Of a stretch of 64,000 bases of DNA, positions 9,973 through 19,581 are shown one piece after another; positions within the stretch are counted from its first letter, which is position 1; the number at the start of each line of letters is the position of its first letter. The position numbers and the translations under genes are program-made. Source of the stretch: Ensifer sp. LC163 (GTDB taxonomy: Bacteria; Pseudomonadota; Alphaproteobacteria; Rhizobiales; Rhizobiaceae); contig NZ_MBSS01000009.1 of the NCBI RefSeq assembly GCF_001695855.1, positions 62,001 to 126,000 on the forward strand, in the 5' to 3' direction. The notes under the pieces are model-generated. The model was not told where the DNA came from. It was given only the letters and a program-made list of their open reading frames with translations, and did no database searches.

Positions 9973-10793
9973 GCCATTCCGTCGACATCGCCGCCCTTGC
10001 CAATCTGCTGCAGGAGGCCGCGGTCAAAGAAATCCTGCCGCGGTTTCGCAATCTCGGTGCGGGCGATGTCCGGATGAAGTCGGAAGCGATCGATCTCGTC
10101 ACCGAGGGCGACGAGGCGGCCGAGCGCCTGATCAAGGCGCGCATGGACGAGATTGCGCCGGGCGCCGTATTCATCGGCGAAGAATCCGTCGCTGCCGATC
10201 CGGCGCTGCTCGACAAGCTGGCTGATGCCGATCTCGCCGTCGTCGTCGATCCTATCGACGGCACTTTCAACTTCGCGGCCGGCCTGCCGCTGTTCGGCGT
10301 GATGGCGAGCGTCGTTTCCAAGGGCGAGACGGTTGCCGGCATCATCTACGATCCGCTCGGCAACGATTGGGTGATCGCCGAAAAGGGCTCGGGCGCCTGG
10401 ATGTGCCGCCCTGACGGCTCGCAGGAGCGCATGTCGGTGACCGTAGGCGTTCCGCTTGAAAGCATGGTCGGCGGCGCCTCGACGGGCTTTTACAAGCAAG
10501 AGGCACGGCGCGAGGTCATGGCCAACATGGCCAAGGTCCGGATCGCCACCAGCTACCGTTGTGCGGCGCACGAATACCGCATCCTTGCCGGCGGCTACAT
10601 CCACTTCCTGATGTACCAGAAGCTGATGCCCTGGGATCACCTGGCCGGCACGCTGATAGCGCTGGAGGCAGGCGCCTACGCCGCTCGCTTCGACGGTTCG
10701 CCCTATCTGCCTGCCCATCTCAATGGCGGCCTGCTGCTGGCCACCGACAAGGACAGTTGGGAAACGCTGCGCCGCGAAGTCTTCACCGTCTAA
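9969..10793 (+). CDS. inositol-monophosphatase family protein
   Basis: Predicted Mg2+-dependent phosphatase of 274 aa. Metal-binding motifs of the family are present: GEES (70-73), DPIDGT (94-99) and WDHLAG (222-227). The substrate could be inositol phosphate, 3'-phosphoadenosine phosphate or a related compound; the sequence does not decide. The start overlaps the ttcA stop as ATGA, suggesting that it shares a transcript with ttcA. Confidence 0.85.
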   Translation: MSHSVDIAALANLLQEAAVKEILPRFRNLGAGDVRMKSEAIDLVTEGDEAAERLIKARMDEIAPGAVFIGEESVAADPALLDKLADADLAVVVDPIDGTFNFAAGLPLFGVMASVVSKGETVAGIIYDPLGNDWVIAEKGSGAWMCRPDGSQERMSVTVGVPLESMVGGASTGFYKQEARREVMANMAKVRIATSYRCAAHEYRILAGGYIHFLMYQKLMPWDHLAGTLIALEAGAYAARFDGSPYLPAHLNGGLLLATDKDSWETLRREVFTV

Positions 10794-10816
10794 CAAGACG
10801 AAATCATAGAAACACA

Positions 10817-10849
10817 AAGCCCGCCGGGATCGCTCCAGGCGGGCTTCTT
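10817..10849. terminator. shared terminator between convergent genes
   Basis: AAGCCCGCC (10817-10825) pairs with GGCGGGCTT (10838-10846), a 9-bp stem, followed by TCTTG on the plus strand and TTGTGTTT on the minus strand. It sits between the phosphatase gene and the minus-strand exporter gene and can serve both. Confidence 0.65.
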
Positions 10850-10866
10850 GTTGGTCCGGTTTAAAT

Positions 10867-12159
10867 CTACATATGGCCGCCGCCGTGGTCGAGCGAGACG
10901 TCCTTGTCGCCGGGATGGGTGAAGAGCTTGCCCTTCTCGGCCCAGAGCGTCGCCAGGACCGTCACGAGGCCGAAGACGGCGAAGCCCCCGAACAGCGGCT
11001 GCAGCGTGCCGTTGAACAGTTGGCCTACGGCGCCGCCGAGCAGCGCGCCGCCGGTTGTCGAGACGAAGCCGGTGATGGCGGTCGCCGTGCCGGCAAGGTG
11101 ACCCATCGGCTCCAGGCTGATCGCGGTGAAGTTGGTCGCGATCACCGCGAAGAACATCAACAGCACAGAGAACATGAGGTAGCTGACGACGAAGGCCGGC
11201 GTACCCCAGAGCGACATGACAAAGCCGATCACCGAAAGCAGGGTGAACAGGATCATCGACACATGCGAGATGCGACGCATGCCGAAGCTGCGCACGAAGA
11301 AGCCGTTGGCGAAGTTTGCAACGGCGATGCCGCCGGCGGTGCCGGCAAAGGCGATCGGCAACCAGTCGCCGAGGCCATAGACCTCGCCGAAGATCTGCTG
11401 GACGGTGACGATGTAGGCGCAGATCACGGCGGTGAACAGCGTCATGCCGATCATGTAGCCGCAGGTGATGCGGTTGGTCAGCACAGTCTTGAAACCGGTT
11501 GCGACCGACGATACCGAAAGCGGCAGCCGCTCTTCCTTCGGCAGCGATTCCTTCATGCGGGCCAGTGCCCAGACGAAGAGGACTGCGCCGATGATCCCGA
11601 TCAGGATGAAGATCCAGTGCCAGTTGGCATAGAGGATGACGAGTTGGCCGATGGAAGGCGCGACGATCGGAACGATCATGAAGACGATCATGACGTAGGA
11701 CATCACCCGCGCCATCTCGCGACCGCCGAAGCAGTCGCGCACGATCGCCATGGTGGTAATGCGCACGGCGGCTGCACCAATACCCTGGACGAAGCGCAGG
11801 ACGAGCAGCATTTCGAAGCTCTGCGTGAGGGCGGCGGCAAACATCGACACGGTGAAGAAGGCAAGGCCCCCGAGCAGCACGGTGCGCCGTCCGAATGTAT
11901 CGGAAAGGCTACCGAAGAAGATCTGCGAAAGGCCGAAACCGAGGAAGAACACGCCGATGACGAGCTGGGTGTCGTTGGAGTTGGCGACGCTGAGCGACTG
12001 GCCAATGCTCGGCAAAGCCGGCAGCATACTGTCGATGGCAATCGCCACGCTCGCCGTCATGACGGCAATGGTGATGATGAACTCGAGGAGGCCCATGTTG
12101 AGGCGCGCTGCGCCCGAAACCCCGTCGACATGGTCGGATTGTGTGGTGATTGAGGTCAT
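10867..12159 (-). CDS. MFS drug exporter, Bcr/CflA family (second gene of a tandem pair)
   Basis: Inner-membrane proton-driven drug exporter of about 430 aa and 12 predicted helices. The DHA1 motifs are visible: helix 1 SIDSMLPALPSIG-like sequence, the loop 2-3 motif GSLSDTFGRRTVLLGG, and the motif C region MIVPIVAPSIGQL. The open frame runs on to 12954 but that part is the antisense of the neighbouring gene; the protein starts at ATG 12159 (MTSITTQSD). It is a paralogue of the next gene upstream, 68 bases away on the same strand. Substrate unknown. Confidence 0.88.
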   Translation of the reverse strand: MTSITTQSDHVDGVSGAARLNMGLLEFIITIAVMTASVAIAIDSMLPALPSIGQSLSVANSNDTQLVIGVFFLGFGLSQIFFGSLSDTFGRRTVLLGGLAFFTVSMFAAALTQSFEMLLVLRFVQGIGAAAVRITTMAIVRDCFGGREMARVMSYVMIVFMIVPIVAPSIGQLVILYANWHWIFILIGIIGAVLFVWALARMKESLPKEERLPLSVSSVATGFKTVLTNRITCGYMIGMTLFTAVICAYIVTVQQIFGEVYGLGDWLPIAFAGTAGGIAVANFANGFFVRSFGMRRISHVSMILFTLLSVIGFVMSLWGTPAFVVSYLMFSVLLMFFAVIATNFTAISLEPMGHLAGTATAITGFVSTTGGALLGGAVGQLFNGTLQPLFGGFAVFGLVTVLATLWAEKGKLFTHPGDKDVSLDHGGGHM

Positions 12160-12227
12160 TGTGCGTACCCGTAAGAGCAGATCTGGGAGGAGAAATCCGG
12201 TTGGCAAGGCTGTTTGGCAGGCTGTGA

Positions 12228-13463
12228 TCAGCCCGCCGGGTTGTGTGCCTTGAACAGCTTTCCGCGTTCGGCGATGAGAACGAACACGACACCGATCGCC
12301 GCAACGGTGAAATAACCGATCGCAAGCGGTGTCGCCGTGCCGTCGAAGGCCTGACCGATGATGGCACCGATGACGCCGCCGCCGATGGTCTGGGTAAAGC
12401 CGAGCACCGAGGAGGCGGTGCCGGCGACGTGGCCGAGCGGCTCCATCGCCATCGCGTTGAAGTTCGACGCGATCAGCCCGAACTGGAACATCGCAGCACC
12501 ATAGAGAACCACGAAGAGCGGGAAGGGCACCGGGCCATAAAGCGACGCCACCATCCAGAGGAGGCTCGCCAGCATGAAGCCGAGCAGTGCGGCATGCGAC
12601 AGCGCCCGCATGCCGAAACGCCGAACGAGCTGCGAATTGGTGAACGACGCGACCGCCATCATTCCTGCAAATGCCGCAAACACGACCGGGAACCACAGAC
12701 CCAGCCCGTAGACCCCAACGAGGATCTGCTGGGCGGAGTTGATGAAGCCGAAGAGCGCACCGAGGATGACCGATGTCCCCAGCGTGTAGAATAGCGACAG
12801 ACGGTTCGTCAGGACGATCTTGAAGCCGCTGAGGATGACCGCCGGCGTGAAGGCCCGGCGATGATCCGGGTTCAACGTCTCCTGGAGCCGGAACACGACG
12901 AGCGTTGCTATCGTGAAGGCAAAGAGCGCGATGACGACGAAGATCATGTGCCATTCGGCAAAGATCATGATCAGCTGTCCGACGCTTGGCGCTATGACCG
13001 GTACGATCATGAACACCATCATGATCAGCGACATCACTTCAGCCATGCGACGGCCACCATAGACGTCACGCACGATCGACACGGTGATGACGCGCGTGGC
13101 GGCGGCGCCGATGCCCTGGACAAAGCGAAGCGCGAGCAGGGCGCTGAAGGTCGGTACAATGGTGATTGCGACCGCGCAGACACCGTAGATACCGAGACCT
13201 GTGAGCAGCGGCGCCTTGCGGCCGAAACGATCTGACAGCGGGCCGAAGAACAGCTGCGCCACGCCCATGCCGATGAGATAGGCAGTGATGACATACTGCC
13301 GATGATTTTCATCGGTGACGCCGAGGCTGGCGCCGATCTGCTGCAGACCCGGCAACATAATGTCGATCGACAAGGCATTGACTGCCATCAGCATGGCCAT
13401 CAGGGCGATGAACTGAAATTTGCTGAGGCCGGGAGCGGCCGCTTCGTCTGTCGTGCTCGTCAT
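12228..13463 (-). CDS. MFS drug exporter, Bcr/CflA family (first gene of a tandem pair)
   Basis: A 411-aa, 12-helix major facilitator with the motif FFGPLSDRFGRKAPLLTG after helix 2 and IVPVIAPSVGQL in motif C. ATG 13463 (MTSTTDEAAAP) gives a normal Bcr length; upstream codons in the open frame are non-coding. Both exporters begin with MTS and share motifs throughout, pointing to a tandem duplication with later divergence. They are likely transcribed together from the roughly 340-base gap upstream. Confidence 0.88.
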   Translation of the reverse strand: MTSTTDEAAAPGLSKFQFIALMAMLMAVNALSIDIMLPGLQQIGASLGVTDENHRQYVITAYLIGMGVAQLFFGPLSDRFGRKAPLLTGLGIYGVCAVAITIVPTFSALLALRFVQGIGAAATRVITVSIVRDVYGGRRMAEVMSLIMMVFMIVPVIAPSVGQLIMIFAEWHMIFVVIALFAFTIATLVVFRLQETLNPDHRRAFTPAVILSGFKIVLTNRLSLFYTLGTSVILGALFGFINSAQQILVGVYGLGLWFPVVFAAFAGMMAVASFTNSQLVRRFGMRALSHAALLGFMLASLLWMVASLYGPVPFPLFVVLYGAAMFQFGLIASNFNAMAMEPLGHVAGTASSVLGFTQTIGGGVIGAIIGQAFDGTATPLAIGYFTVAAIGVVFVLIAERGKLFKAHNPAG

Positions 13464-13800
13464 AGGCAAAATCCTTGCGGCGCGCCGGGCGCAACCGTAA
13501 TAGGTCAAGACCGGAGTTTGTTCCGGAAAGAGGCGACGTCGGCTGGCAAAATGCCGGTCGGCATGTCGAGTGTCGTTTGAGAGGACGGGCCTGGTCCGGC
13601 AAAGCGGTGCAAGCGGCATCCGATGTGAAGCGAAAGGGACTTTCGGCGATGGGCAGCCGGGCCAAGCCGGAGCATGGGGACGGGCGAACGCCCTTTCAGG
13701 CTGCTTATGCCGATTTATCGCGACCGCTTCATGACAGAACGAGAATGTGTTCCACCTAGAAAAGAACAACGAAAATTAGACGATCCGGATTTATTTCCGG
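13464..13800. other. intergenic gap, no gene recognised
   Basis: Upstream region of the exporter pair. Several short reading frames exist but none has a ribosome-binding site plus codon pattern that convinces. It should hold the exporter promoter; I see no clear operator. Confidence 0.5.
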
Positions 13801-13828
13801 AATCAAAAAAGGCGGTCGCCCGCCTTTT
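13801..13828 (-). terminator. Rho-independent terminator of grxD
   Basis: AAAAGGCGG (13807-13815) pairs with the complementary arm ending CGCCTTTT (13820-13828) around a TCGC loop; on the minus strand the stem runs into TTTTTTGATT. It lies 29 bases past the grxD stop. Confidence 0.88.
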
Positions 13829-13856
13829 CCGACCAGATCGGAGTTGGCGGCCTGAC

Positions 13857-14195
13857 TTAGGCAGCAGCGCCCTTGACCGAAATTCCCTGTTCCTGCAGGT
13901 GCGACTGGAGTTCGCCAGCCTGGAACATTTCGCGGACAATGTCGCAACCGCCGACGAATTCACCCTTTACATAAAGCTGGGGAATGGTCGGCCAGTTCGA
14001 ATAGTCCTTGATGCCCTGGCGCAGGTCCGCGTCGGCAAGAACGTTGATGCCCTTGTAGTCGACGCCGATGTAATCAAGAATCTGGACCACCTGGCCGGAG
14101 AAACCACATTGCGGGAACTGCGGCGTACCCTTCATGAAGAGTACCACGTCGTTGGTCTTGACTTCGTTCGCGATGAATTCGTGAATTCCGCTCAT
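13857..14195 (-). CDS. grxD: monothiol glutaredoxin, GrxD type (CGFS)
   Basis: A 112-aa CGFS glutaredoxin, which binds a [2Fe-2S] cluster with glutathione and works in Fe-S trafficking and iron sensing, often as a heterodimer with BolA. The CGFS motif is at residues 30-33, followed by the [19 protein letters not shown] glutathione-binding region. It is the last gene of a bolA-small protein-grxD series on the minus strand, with its own terminator. Start ATG 14195 is preceded by AGGATGAAAAG. Confidence 0.95.
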   Translation of the reverse strand: MSGIHEFIANEVKTNDVVLFMKGTPQFPQCGFSGQVVQILDYIGVDYKGINVLADADLRQGIKDYSNWPTIPQLYVKGEFVGGCDIVREMFQAGELQSHLQEQGISVKGAAA

Positions 14196-14329
14196 CTTTT
14201 CATCCTTCCTGCGCCGGTTTCAAGGACCGGATATCGATTGGGCCTTAGATAGCATGCATATCAGTGATTTTCATCACCCAAATGCAACAAATATTGATGG
14301 GCCTCAAGATGTGGTTTTAATACAACTGC

Positions 14330-14572
14330 TCAGGCCGAACGGCGGCGTGCCTTGCTGCGTGCGCTGGCGGTTCGCCGCCGGCTCACCTGTTTCTTGGCCG
14401 GCTTGCCGATGGCGGCTTCCAGGAGATCGCCCAGAATGCCGCCCGTCGCTGCCTTGCGTGTCCGGCGTTTGGTCCGCTTTGTCGCGGTCCGCTTGACGCC
14501 GGTCTTCTTCAGGATTTCCTTCAGCGCGCTGTCGACAACGCCACTGACCAGTTCCTTGATCAGATCGGCCAT
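14330..14572 (-). CDS. small highly basic protein of unknown function
   Basis: An 80-aa protein starting MADLIKELVSGVVDSALKEI. The N-terminal third looks like an amphipathic helix; the rest is rich in Lys, Arg, Thr and Ala, in two basic blocks (about 27-41 and 58-79) separated by a hydrophobic GGILGDLLEAAIG stretch. It lies 7 bases after the bolA stop and 134 bases before grxD, in the same direction, so it is probably co-expressed with these partners. I do not recognise a named domain. The basic blocks suggest nucleic-acid or membrane contact, which is inference. Confidence 0.65.
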   Translation of the reverse strand: MADLIKELVSGVVDSALKEILKKTGVKRTATKRTKRRTRKAATGGILGDLLEAAIGKPAKKQVSRRRTASARSKARRRSA

Positions 14573-14579
14573 TGCCTGC

Positions 14580-14813
14580 TTACTCCGGCGCGCTGGTCTG
14601 AAGGGCGAGGGCGTGCAGAACGCCGCCCATGTTGCCCTTCAGCGCGTTGTAGACCATCTGGTGCTGCTGCACCCGGGTCTTGCCGCGAAACGCTTCGGCC
14701 ACGACTTCGGCGGCATAGTGGTCGCCGTCACCGGCCAGATCGCGGATCGTGACCTTGGCGCCGGGAATTCCTGCCTTGATCATGTCTTCGATGTCGCCTG
14801 GTGTCATGGGCAT
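14580..14813 (-). CDS. bolA: BolA family protein
   Basis: A 77-aa BolA-like protein, partner of CGFS glutaredoxins in [2Fe-2S] handling. It has the class II KH-like fold pattern with the conserved GDGDHYAAEVVAEAFRGK segment and the HQMVYNAL helix with the Fe-ligand histidine. The frame is open 20 codons further, but ATG 14813 has AAGGAG ten bases upstream, and the family begins MPMTPGDIEDMI, so I place the start there. It heads the bolA-basic protein-grxD group. Confidence 0.93.
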   Translation of the reverse strand: MPMTPGDIEDMIKAGIPGAKVTIRDLAGDGDHYAAEVVAEAFRGKTRVQQHQMVYNALKGNMGGVLHALALQTSAPE

Positions 14814-14994
14814 GTTACGCCAACTCCTTGTTATTCTGCAGTGCCCGCAGCGTTGCCGACACTGTCCATACACTCAGGGAACCACGATTCAGGGGCGAAA
14901 CGCAATTGCTGAATTGATCGCAACGGAAACTCACGCAGCCCTGCGCGTGCGGCAATTTCGAATTGCCGCCGCACCCGGCCGCCGTCGCGCAGTC

Positions 14995-17226
14995 TCAGTT
15001 TTCCGGTGCCAGGTCGCCCTGCATGAATTCCGGGAACCACGCCTCGTGGGCGGAGCGCAACTGCCCGATCGAGACCGCCTTGGCGTCGCCAAGTTTGACC
15101 GCATCGCCGCCGGTCTTGCCGATCGCCGGCAAGGAAACGCCAGCGGTTTTCGCTCGTGCGAGGACGGCATCGAGCGCGCCGGCAGCAACCGTCACGACGT
15201 AGCGGCCCTGATCTTCGCCGTAGAAGCTGGCGATCGGATCATGACCCGTGACCGCGCCGACCGTGGCGCCGATGCCCGATGCCATCGCCATCTCGGCGAC
15301 CGCAAGAGCCAGGCCACCCGACGAGCAGTCATGAACGGCGGTCGCAAGGCCGTCGTGGATCAGGCCGCGGACGAAGTCGCCGACTTTGCGCTCATGCGCC
15401 AGATCGACATGCGGTGCCGGGCCGTCGGTGCGGCCATGGACGTCACGCATATAGACCGACTGGGCGATGTGCGAGCCGAGACCATCAGGCGCACCGGCAA
15501 GAAGGATCGTTTCGCCGGCAGCGGCAAAACGGATGCGCGCCATCTTCGACCAGTCCTTGATCAGGCCGACGCCGCCGATGGTCGGGGTCGGCAGGATTCC
15601 CTGGCCGTTGGTCTCGTTGTAGAGCGACACGTTGCCGGAAACGATCGGGAAGTCGAGCGCCGTGCAGGCTTCGCCGATGCCCTTAATGGCATGAACCAGC
15701 TGGCTCATGATTTCGGGGCGTTCCGGATTGCCGAAATTGAGATTGTCAGTGGCCGCCAGCGGCAGAGCGCCTGTCGCCGTCAGGTTGCGCCAGCATTCGG
15801 CAACCGCCTGCTTGCCGCCTTCGAACGGATCCGCCTCGACATAGCGCGGCGTCACGTCGGAGGAGAAGGCCAGCGCCTTGGTCGGGTGCCCCTCAACGCG
15901 CACCACGCCGGCGTCACCGCCCGGCAGCTGCAGCGAATTGCCCTGGATCAGAGTGTCGTACTGTTCGTAAACCCAGCGCCGCGAGGAATTGTTGGCCGAA
16001 CCGACCAGTTGCACGAGCGCGTCGGCAACATCCGTCTGCGGAATGTCGTTGGTCGCAAGTGCCGTCGGAACCTTGGCCGGCGTCCAAGGGCGGTCATATT
16101 CCGGCGCTTCGTCGCCCAGTTCCTTGATCGGCAGGTTTGCGACTTCCTCGCCCTGATGCAGGATGCGGAAGCGCAGGTCGTCGGTGGTCTTGCCGACGAT
16201 CGCAAAATCGAGACCCCACTTGACGAAAATCGCCTTGGCGACTTCTTCCTTGGCCGGCTCCAGCACCATGAGCATGCGCTCCTGGCTTTCCGAGAGCATC
16301 ATCTCATAGGCGGTCATGCGTTCTTCGCGCACCGGCACGGTGTCGAGGTTGAGTTCGATACCGAGGTCGCCCTTGGCGCCCATTTCAACGGCCGAGCAGG
16401 TGAGACCGGCGGCACCCATGTCCTGGATGGCGATGACGGCGCCCGTCTGCATCAGCTCAAGGCAGGCTTCGAGCAGGCACTTTTCGGTGAAGGGGTCGCC
16501 GACCTGGACGGTCGGGCGTTTTTCCTCGATCGATTCGTCGAACTCGGCCGAGGCCATGGTTGCACCGCCCACGCCGTCACGACCCGTCTTGGCGCCGAGG
16601 TAAACGACCGGGAGACCGACGCCTTCAGCCTTGGAGTAGAAGATCGCATCGCTCTTGGCGAGACCGGCGGCGAAGGCGTTGACGAGGATGTTGCCGTTGT
16701 AGCGGGCATCAAACTCGACTTCGCCACCGACGGTCGGAACGCCGAAGGAATTGCCGTAGCCGCCGACGCCGGCAACGACGCCGGAAACGAGGTGGCGGGT
16801 CTTCGGATGATCGGGCGAACCGAAGCGCAGGGCGTTCATCGCCGCAACCGGGCGAGCGCCCATGGTGAAGACGTCGCGCAAAATGCCGCCGACGCCGGTC
16901 GCTGCCCCCTGGTAGGGCTCGATATAGGACGGATGGTTGTGGCTCTCCATCTTGAAGACGACGCAGTCGCCGTCATCGATGTCGACCACGCCGGCATTTT
17001 CGCCAGGCCCCTGGATGACGCGCGGACCCTTGGTCGGCAGCGTGCGAAGCCACTTCTTCGAAGACTTGTAGGAGCAGTGCTCGTTCCACATCGCCGAGAA
17101 GATGCCGAGCTCGGTAAAGGTCGGCTCGCGTCCGATCAGGCCGAGAATGCGCTCGTATTCATCGGGCTTGAGCCCGTGCGAGGCGATGAGTTCCGGGGTG
17201 ATGGGGCGGGTGTTGGAAATCGTCAT
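14995..17226 (-). CDS. purL: phosphoribosylformylglycinamidine synthase subunit PurL
   Basis: Catalytic subunit of the three-part FGAM synthetase, converting FGAR to FGAM with ATP and ammonia passed from PurQ. The 743-aa size marks the small PurL type that needs separate PurS and PurQ, both encoded about 3.5-6.5 kb away on the same strand. The substrate motif [11 protein letters not shown] (46-56) and the [16 protein letters not shown] segment are intact. The long frame on the opposite strand is its shadow. purL is separated from purQS by the regulator, outer-membrane and lipoprotein genes. Confidence 0.97.
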   Translation of the reverse strand: MTISNTRPITPELIASHGLKPDEYERILGLIGREPTFTELGIFSAMWNEHCSYKSSKKWLRTLPTKGPRVIQGPGENAGVVDIDDGDCVVFKMESHNHPSYIEPYQGAATGVGGILRDVFTMGARPVAAMNALRFGSPDHPKTRHLVSGVVAGVGGYGNSFGVPTVGGEVEFDARYNGNILVNAFAAGLAKSDAIFYSKAEGVGLPVVYLGAKTGRDGVGGATMASAEFDESIEEKRPTVQVGDPFTEKCLLEACLELMQTGAVIAIQDMGAAGLTCSAVEMGAKGDLGIELNLDTVPVREERMTAYEMMLSESQERMLMVLEPAKEEVAKAIFVKWGLDFAIVGKTTDDLRFRILHQGEEVANLPIKELGDEAPEYDRPWTPAKVPTALATNDIPQTDVADALVQLVGSANNSSRRWVYEQYDTLIQGNSLQLPGGDAGVVRVEGHPTKALAFSSDVTPRYVEADPFEGGKQAVAECWRNLTATGALPLAATDNLNFGNPERPEIMSQLVHAIKGIGEACTALDFPIVSGNVSLYNETNGQGILPTPTIGGVGLIKDWSKMARIRFAAAGETILLAGAPDGLGSHIAQSVYMRDVHGRTDGPAPHVDLAHERKVGDFVRGLIHDGLATAVHDCSSGGLALAVAEMAMASGIGATVGAVTGHDPIASFYGEDQGRYVVTVAAGALDAVLARAKTAGVSLPAIGKTGGDAVKLGDAKAVSIGQLRSAHEAWFPEFMQGDLAPEN

Positions 17227-17350
17227 CGTCGACCGTCAAATCCTTCGGGCGGCGCGCAATCCTTCCACGGGATATGGCGCGTGCGAACCGCAACAGACAC
17301 AGGGGGCGCTTTGCGGCTTCTTTAGCGTATGCTGCGGCGCGGCGCGACAG

Positions 17351-17383
17351 AAAAATACGGGCGATCAACAACGGTTGCCGCCC
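17351..17383 (-). terminator. terminator downstream of the PagL-like gene
   Basis: Outer stem GGGCG (17359-17363)/CGCCC (17379-17383) with inner CAAC/GTTG, followed on the minus strand by GTATTTTT. A T run also follows on the plus strand, so it may work both ways. Confidence 0.6.
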
Positions 17384-17422
17384 TTTTTCGAGGCGCCCCG
17401 GCGTCTCGCTGGTGCTGACCTG

Positions 17423-18004
17423 TCAGAACTTGTAGCCGAGCGCGAGGCCGGCGCGGGTCAAGCCGTCGTTGGGACCGTCGCAAAGCTCGGCATGCGAGGC
17501 ATGCTCCACCGTCGCCGACAGGTTCCAATGCTCGTCGAACCTCAAGCCGGCCGCGGCATATTCGCGGAAGAGCAGGCGGCAGCCGAGCTTCGGCCCCAAC
17601 GTGCCGTCAGCGTGCAATTCGCCGTCATGCACCGTTCCGCCGGCGCCAAGCTCGACGAAGAACCGCTTCGTCACATCGAAGGTCCAGCTCAAGCCGCCAT
17701 AGACTTCGTTGACGCCTTCGGACGAGGTTGCGATGGCGGCCCCTGCATGAATGCGCGGTCGCAGCAGCTGCTCGCCAAGATCCTTGGCGCCGTCTGCATC
17801 GAGCGGATCGAGGAAGACTGTAACGGAAGGGAAGACGCCGTGTTCGCGCTTGTCGCCGTTGCTGATTGAAGCGGTCGTACCGAACCGCATCTCATCGAAG
17901 ATGCCGTCTCCGGCGATCGCAGGAACACTGGGCAGTAGACTGGCGGAAAGAAGAGACAATGCCGCGAGGCGGCGCGACAAACGAAAAATAAGCAATGACG
18001 GCAT
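17423..18004 (-). CDS. PagL-like acyloxyacyl hydrolase (lipid A deacylase family)
   Basis: Predicted outer-membrane beta-barrel of 193 aa. Residues 1-31 form a signal peptide ending AIAG. The C-terminal part matches the PagL active-site pattern: H168-x-S170, then GPNDGL and a terminal aromatic (YKF), as expected for a barrel C-terminus. PagL removes the 3-O acyl chain of lipid A. Two cysteines (142 and 175) are unusual for a barrel and may form a disulfide. The activity is inferred from these motifs; rhizobial lipid A is often 3-O-deacylated, which fits. Confidence 0.7.
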   Translation of the reverse strand: MPSLLIFRLSRRLAALSLLSASLLPSVPAIAGDGIFDEMRFGTTASISNGDKREHGVFPSVTVFLDPLDADGAKDLGEQLLRPRIHAGAAIATSSEGVNEVYGGLSWTFDVTKRFFVELGAGGTVHDGELHADGTLGPKLGCRLLFREYAAAGLRFDEHWNLSATVEHASHAELCDGPNDGLTRAGLALGYKF

Positions 18005-18095
18005 CCCGAATCTCTGGAGCGAATCGATCTACGCAAGACTGCTAAAACATATGATGCTCAGCCTTGCGCGAAAGTCACCCCGCGGATCCGGGTTG

Positions 18096-19514
18096 TCAGT
18101 CGAAACTATCGTAGCCCGCTCGCCCGCTGTCGAGCAGCCGCCTCAGCGTCTGAAAGCCACGGCGCACTTCGGCACGGTCGGCCGGCGAGGAAAAGCCGAT
18201 GCGAATGCGGTGGAAGACGCGGTCCGCCCGGCCGGCCTTGAACTCATCCTCATCGTCGACGAGCACGCCTTCCTGTAGTGCTGCCTGCTTGAACGTTCCG
18301 GAAAGCCAAGGCTCCGGCAGCTTCATCCAGAGGAAGGGAACGCTCGGATGCGAGCTGAACTCGATACCGTCGAACACTTCGCGCGCCATCGCCTCGCGCG
18401 CCCGGATCTCTTCGATACCCTTGCTTCGCAGAATGGTGGCCGAGCCAGAGAGAACAAGCCGCGCGCAAAGCTCCGCCAGGATGAACGGCAGGCCGCCGCT
18501 GACCATCTTGTGGGCAATGCGGATGCGCTGGCTGAAATGGGGAGGGCAGGCAACCCAGCCGCCGCGCACGCCAGCGGCGACGGACTTTGAAAGGCCGCCG
18601 ACGAGAAAGGTTCGCTCGGGCGCAAGCTCCGCCAATGGCGGCGTCGGATCGCCGGTCATGGCACCATAAAGATCGTCTTCGACCAGCCAGACGCCGTATT
18701 TACGGGCGATATCGGCAATCGCCTGGCGCCGGGCAAGCGGCATGACGGCAACGGTCGGATTTTGCGCGCTCGGCATCAGGAAGGCGAGCTTGGGATGCTG
18801 CTGGGCACAAACCCGCTCGAAGTCCTCGGGAATCAGCCCGAATTCATCCGATTCCATCAGCGTCGTGCGACGCCCGATCAGGCCAGCGCTGCGGCTGACT
18901 TGGGAGTAGGTCAGCGTCTCGAAGGCGATACGATCGCCGGGCGAGGTCACGGCGGCGATTACGGCGATAACCGCGGCATGCGCACCCAGCGTCGGCACGA
19001 TCGTTTCCGGCGAGGGACGAAAGCCGCCACGTGCCAGCCATTGGCATCCGGCCTCAAACCAATGATCCGGGAAGTTGCGGGCGTAGCTGGCAATATCGGC
19101 GTGGTGGTCGCGGCTGATCTCGCTCAGCAGTTCACTCAAGACATGGCCCTGGCCGATATCCGGTGCCGCGGTGCTGTCGAAGCGCAATTTTCCGGCGGGC
19201 GCAATCAGCGGCCGGGTGCCGGCCAAGGATGTGGTCAGTGGGTCGGCCTGCTCCGGCGGGCGGCTTTCCTGGTGGTCAAGCACATAGGTTCCGCGCCCGA
19301 CCTCGCCGCTGACAAGACCGCGTTCGCGCACGATATTGTAGGCGCGTCCGATGGTGCCAATGGTGACACCAATGTCATAGGCGAGGTTGCGCTGCGGCGG
19401 CAATTTGGCGCCGACGGGCAGGGCGCCTTCGCCGATTGCCTGCTCGATCTGGTCTGCAATCCGCGCATAAAGCGGACCGTGACCCTGCTGAATGTCTGGG
19501 AGCCAATTTGTCAT
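18096..19514 (-). CDS. MocR/PdxR-type GntR regulator with aminotransferase domain
   Basis: A 472-aa fusion of a winged-helix GntR DNA-binding domain (about 12-80, PPQRNLAYDIGVTIGTIGRAY) and a fold-type I aminotransferase domain. PLP-binding residues are present: N252 in SAQNPT, D280 region in VEDDLYG and Lys310 in GGLSKSVAAGVRGGW. Such proteins are usually PLP-responsive or amino-acid-responsive regulators rather than enzymes. It is divergent from the DUF1127 gene, with palindromic and repeated motifs between them and over its own start codon, which suggests autoregulation and control of the neighbour. Confidence 0.88.
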   Translation of the reverse strand: MTNWLPDIQQGHGPLYARIADQIEQAIGEGALPVGAKLPPQRNLAYDIGVTIGTIGRAYNIVRERGLVSGEVGRGTYVLDHQESRPPEQADPLTTSLAGTRPLIAPAGKLRFDSTAAPDIGQGHVLSELLSEISRDHHADIASYARNFPDHWFEAGCQWLARGGFRPSPETIVPTLGAHAAVIAVIAAVTSPGDRIAFETLTYSQVSRSAGLIGRRTTLMESDEFGLIPEDFERVCAQQHPKLAFLMPSAQNPTVAVMPLARRQAIADIARKYGVWLVEDDLYGAMTGDPTPPLAELAPERTFLVGGLSKSVAAGVRGGWVACPPHFSQRIRIAHKMVSGGLPFILAELCARLVLSGSATILRSKGIEEIRAREAMAREVFDGIEFSSHPSVPFLWMKLPEPWLSGTFKQAALQEGVLVDDEDEFKAGRADRVFHRIRIGFSSPADRAEVRRGFQTLRRLLDSGRAGYDSFD

Positions 19515-19581
19515 AGTGACAATTATCTAGATTACAGGGCGAAATATGTCAATTATCACCAGTGCAATGATGTCAATCGAT
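19508..19581. promoter_or_regulatory. candidate MocR operator: palindrome plus three spaced direct repeats
   Basis: TTGTCA-TAG-TGACAA at 19508-19522 is a 15-base palindrome over the mocR start codon. The decamer-like motif TGACAATTATC at 19517 recurs as TGTCAATTATC at 19547 and TGTCAATCGAT at 19571, in the same orientation at 30- and 24-base spacing. MocR regulators commonly bind spaced direct repeats. Confidence 0.55.

Noticed and set aside
10867-12954. 695-codon frame suggesting a fused transporter
   Set aside because: Only the part from ATG 12159 is transporter-like; the rest is an alternate frame of the neighbouring exporter gene, so no fusion is needed.
14264-14277. GTGAT-TTTC-ATCAC palindrome upstream of grxD as an iron-response (RirA) site
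   Set aside because: The TGA-N6-TCA spacing does not fit the longer spacing I know for iron-responsive operators; too short to claim.
14749-17325. 858-codon open frame on the plus strand opposite purL
   Set aside because: It mirrors purL; long antisense frames are common in GC-rich genes with strong third-position bias. The product is rich in Arg, Ala, Gly and Asp and has no recognisable domain.
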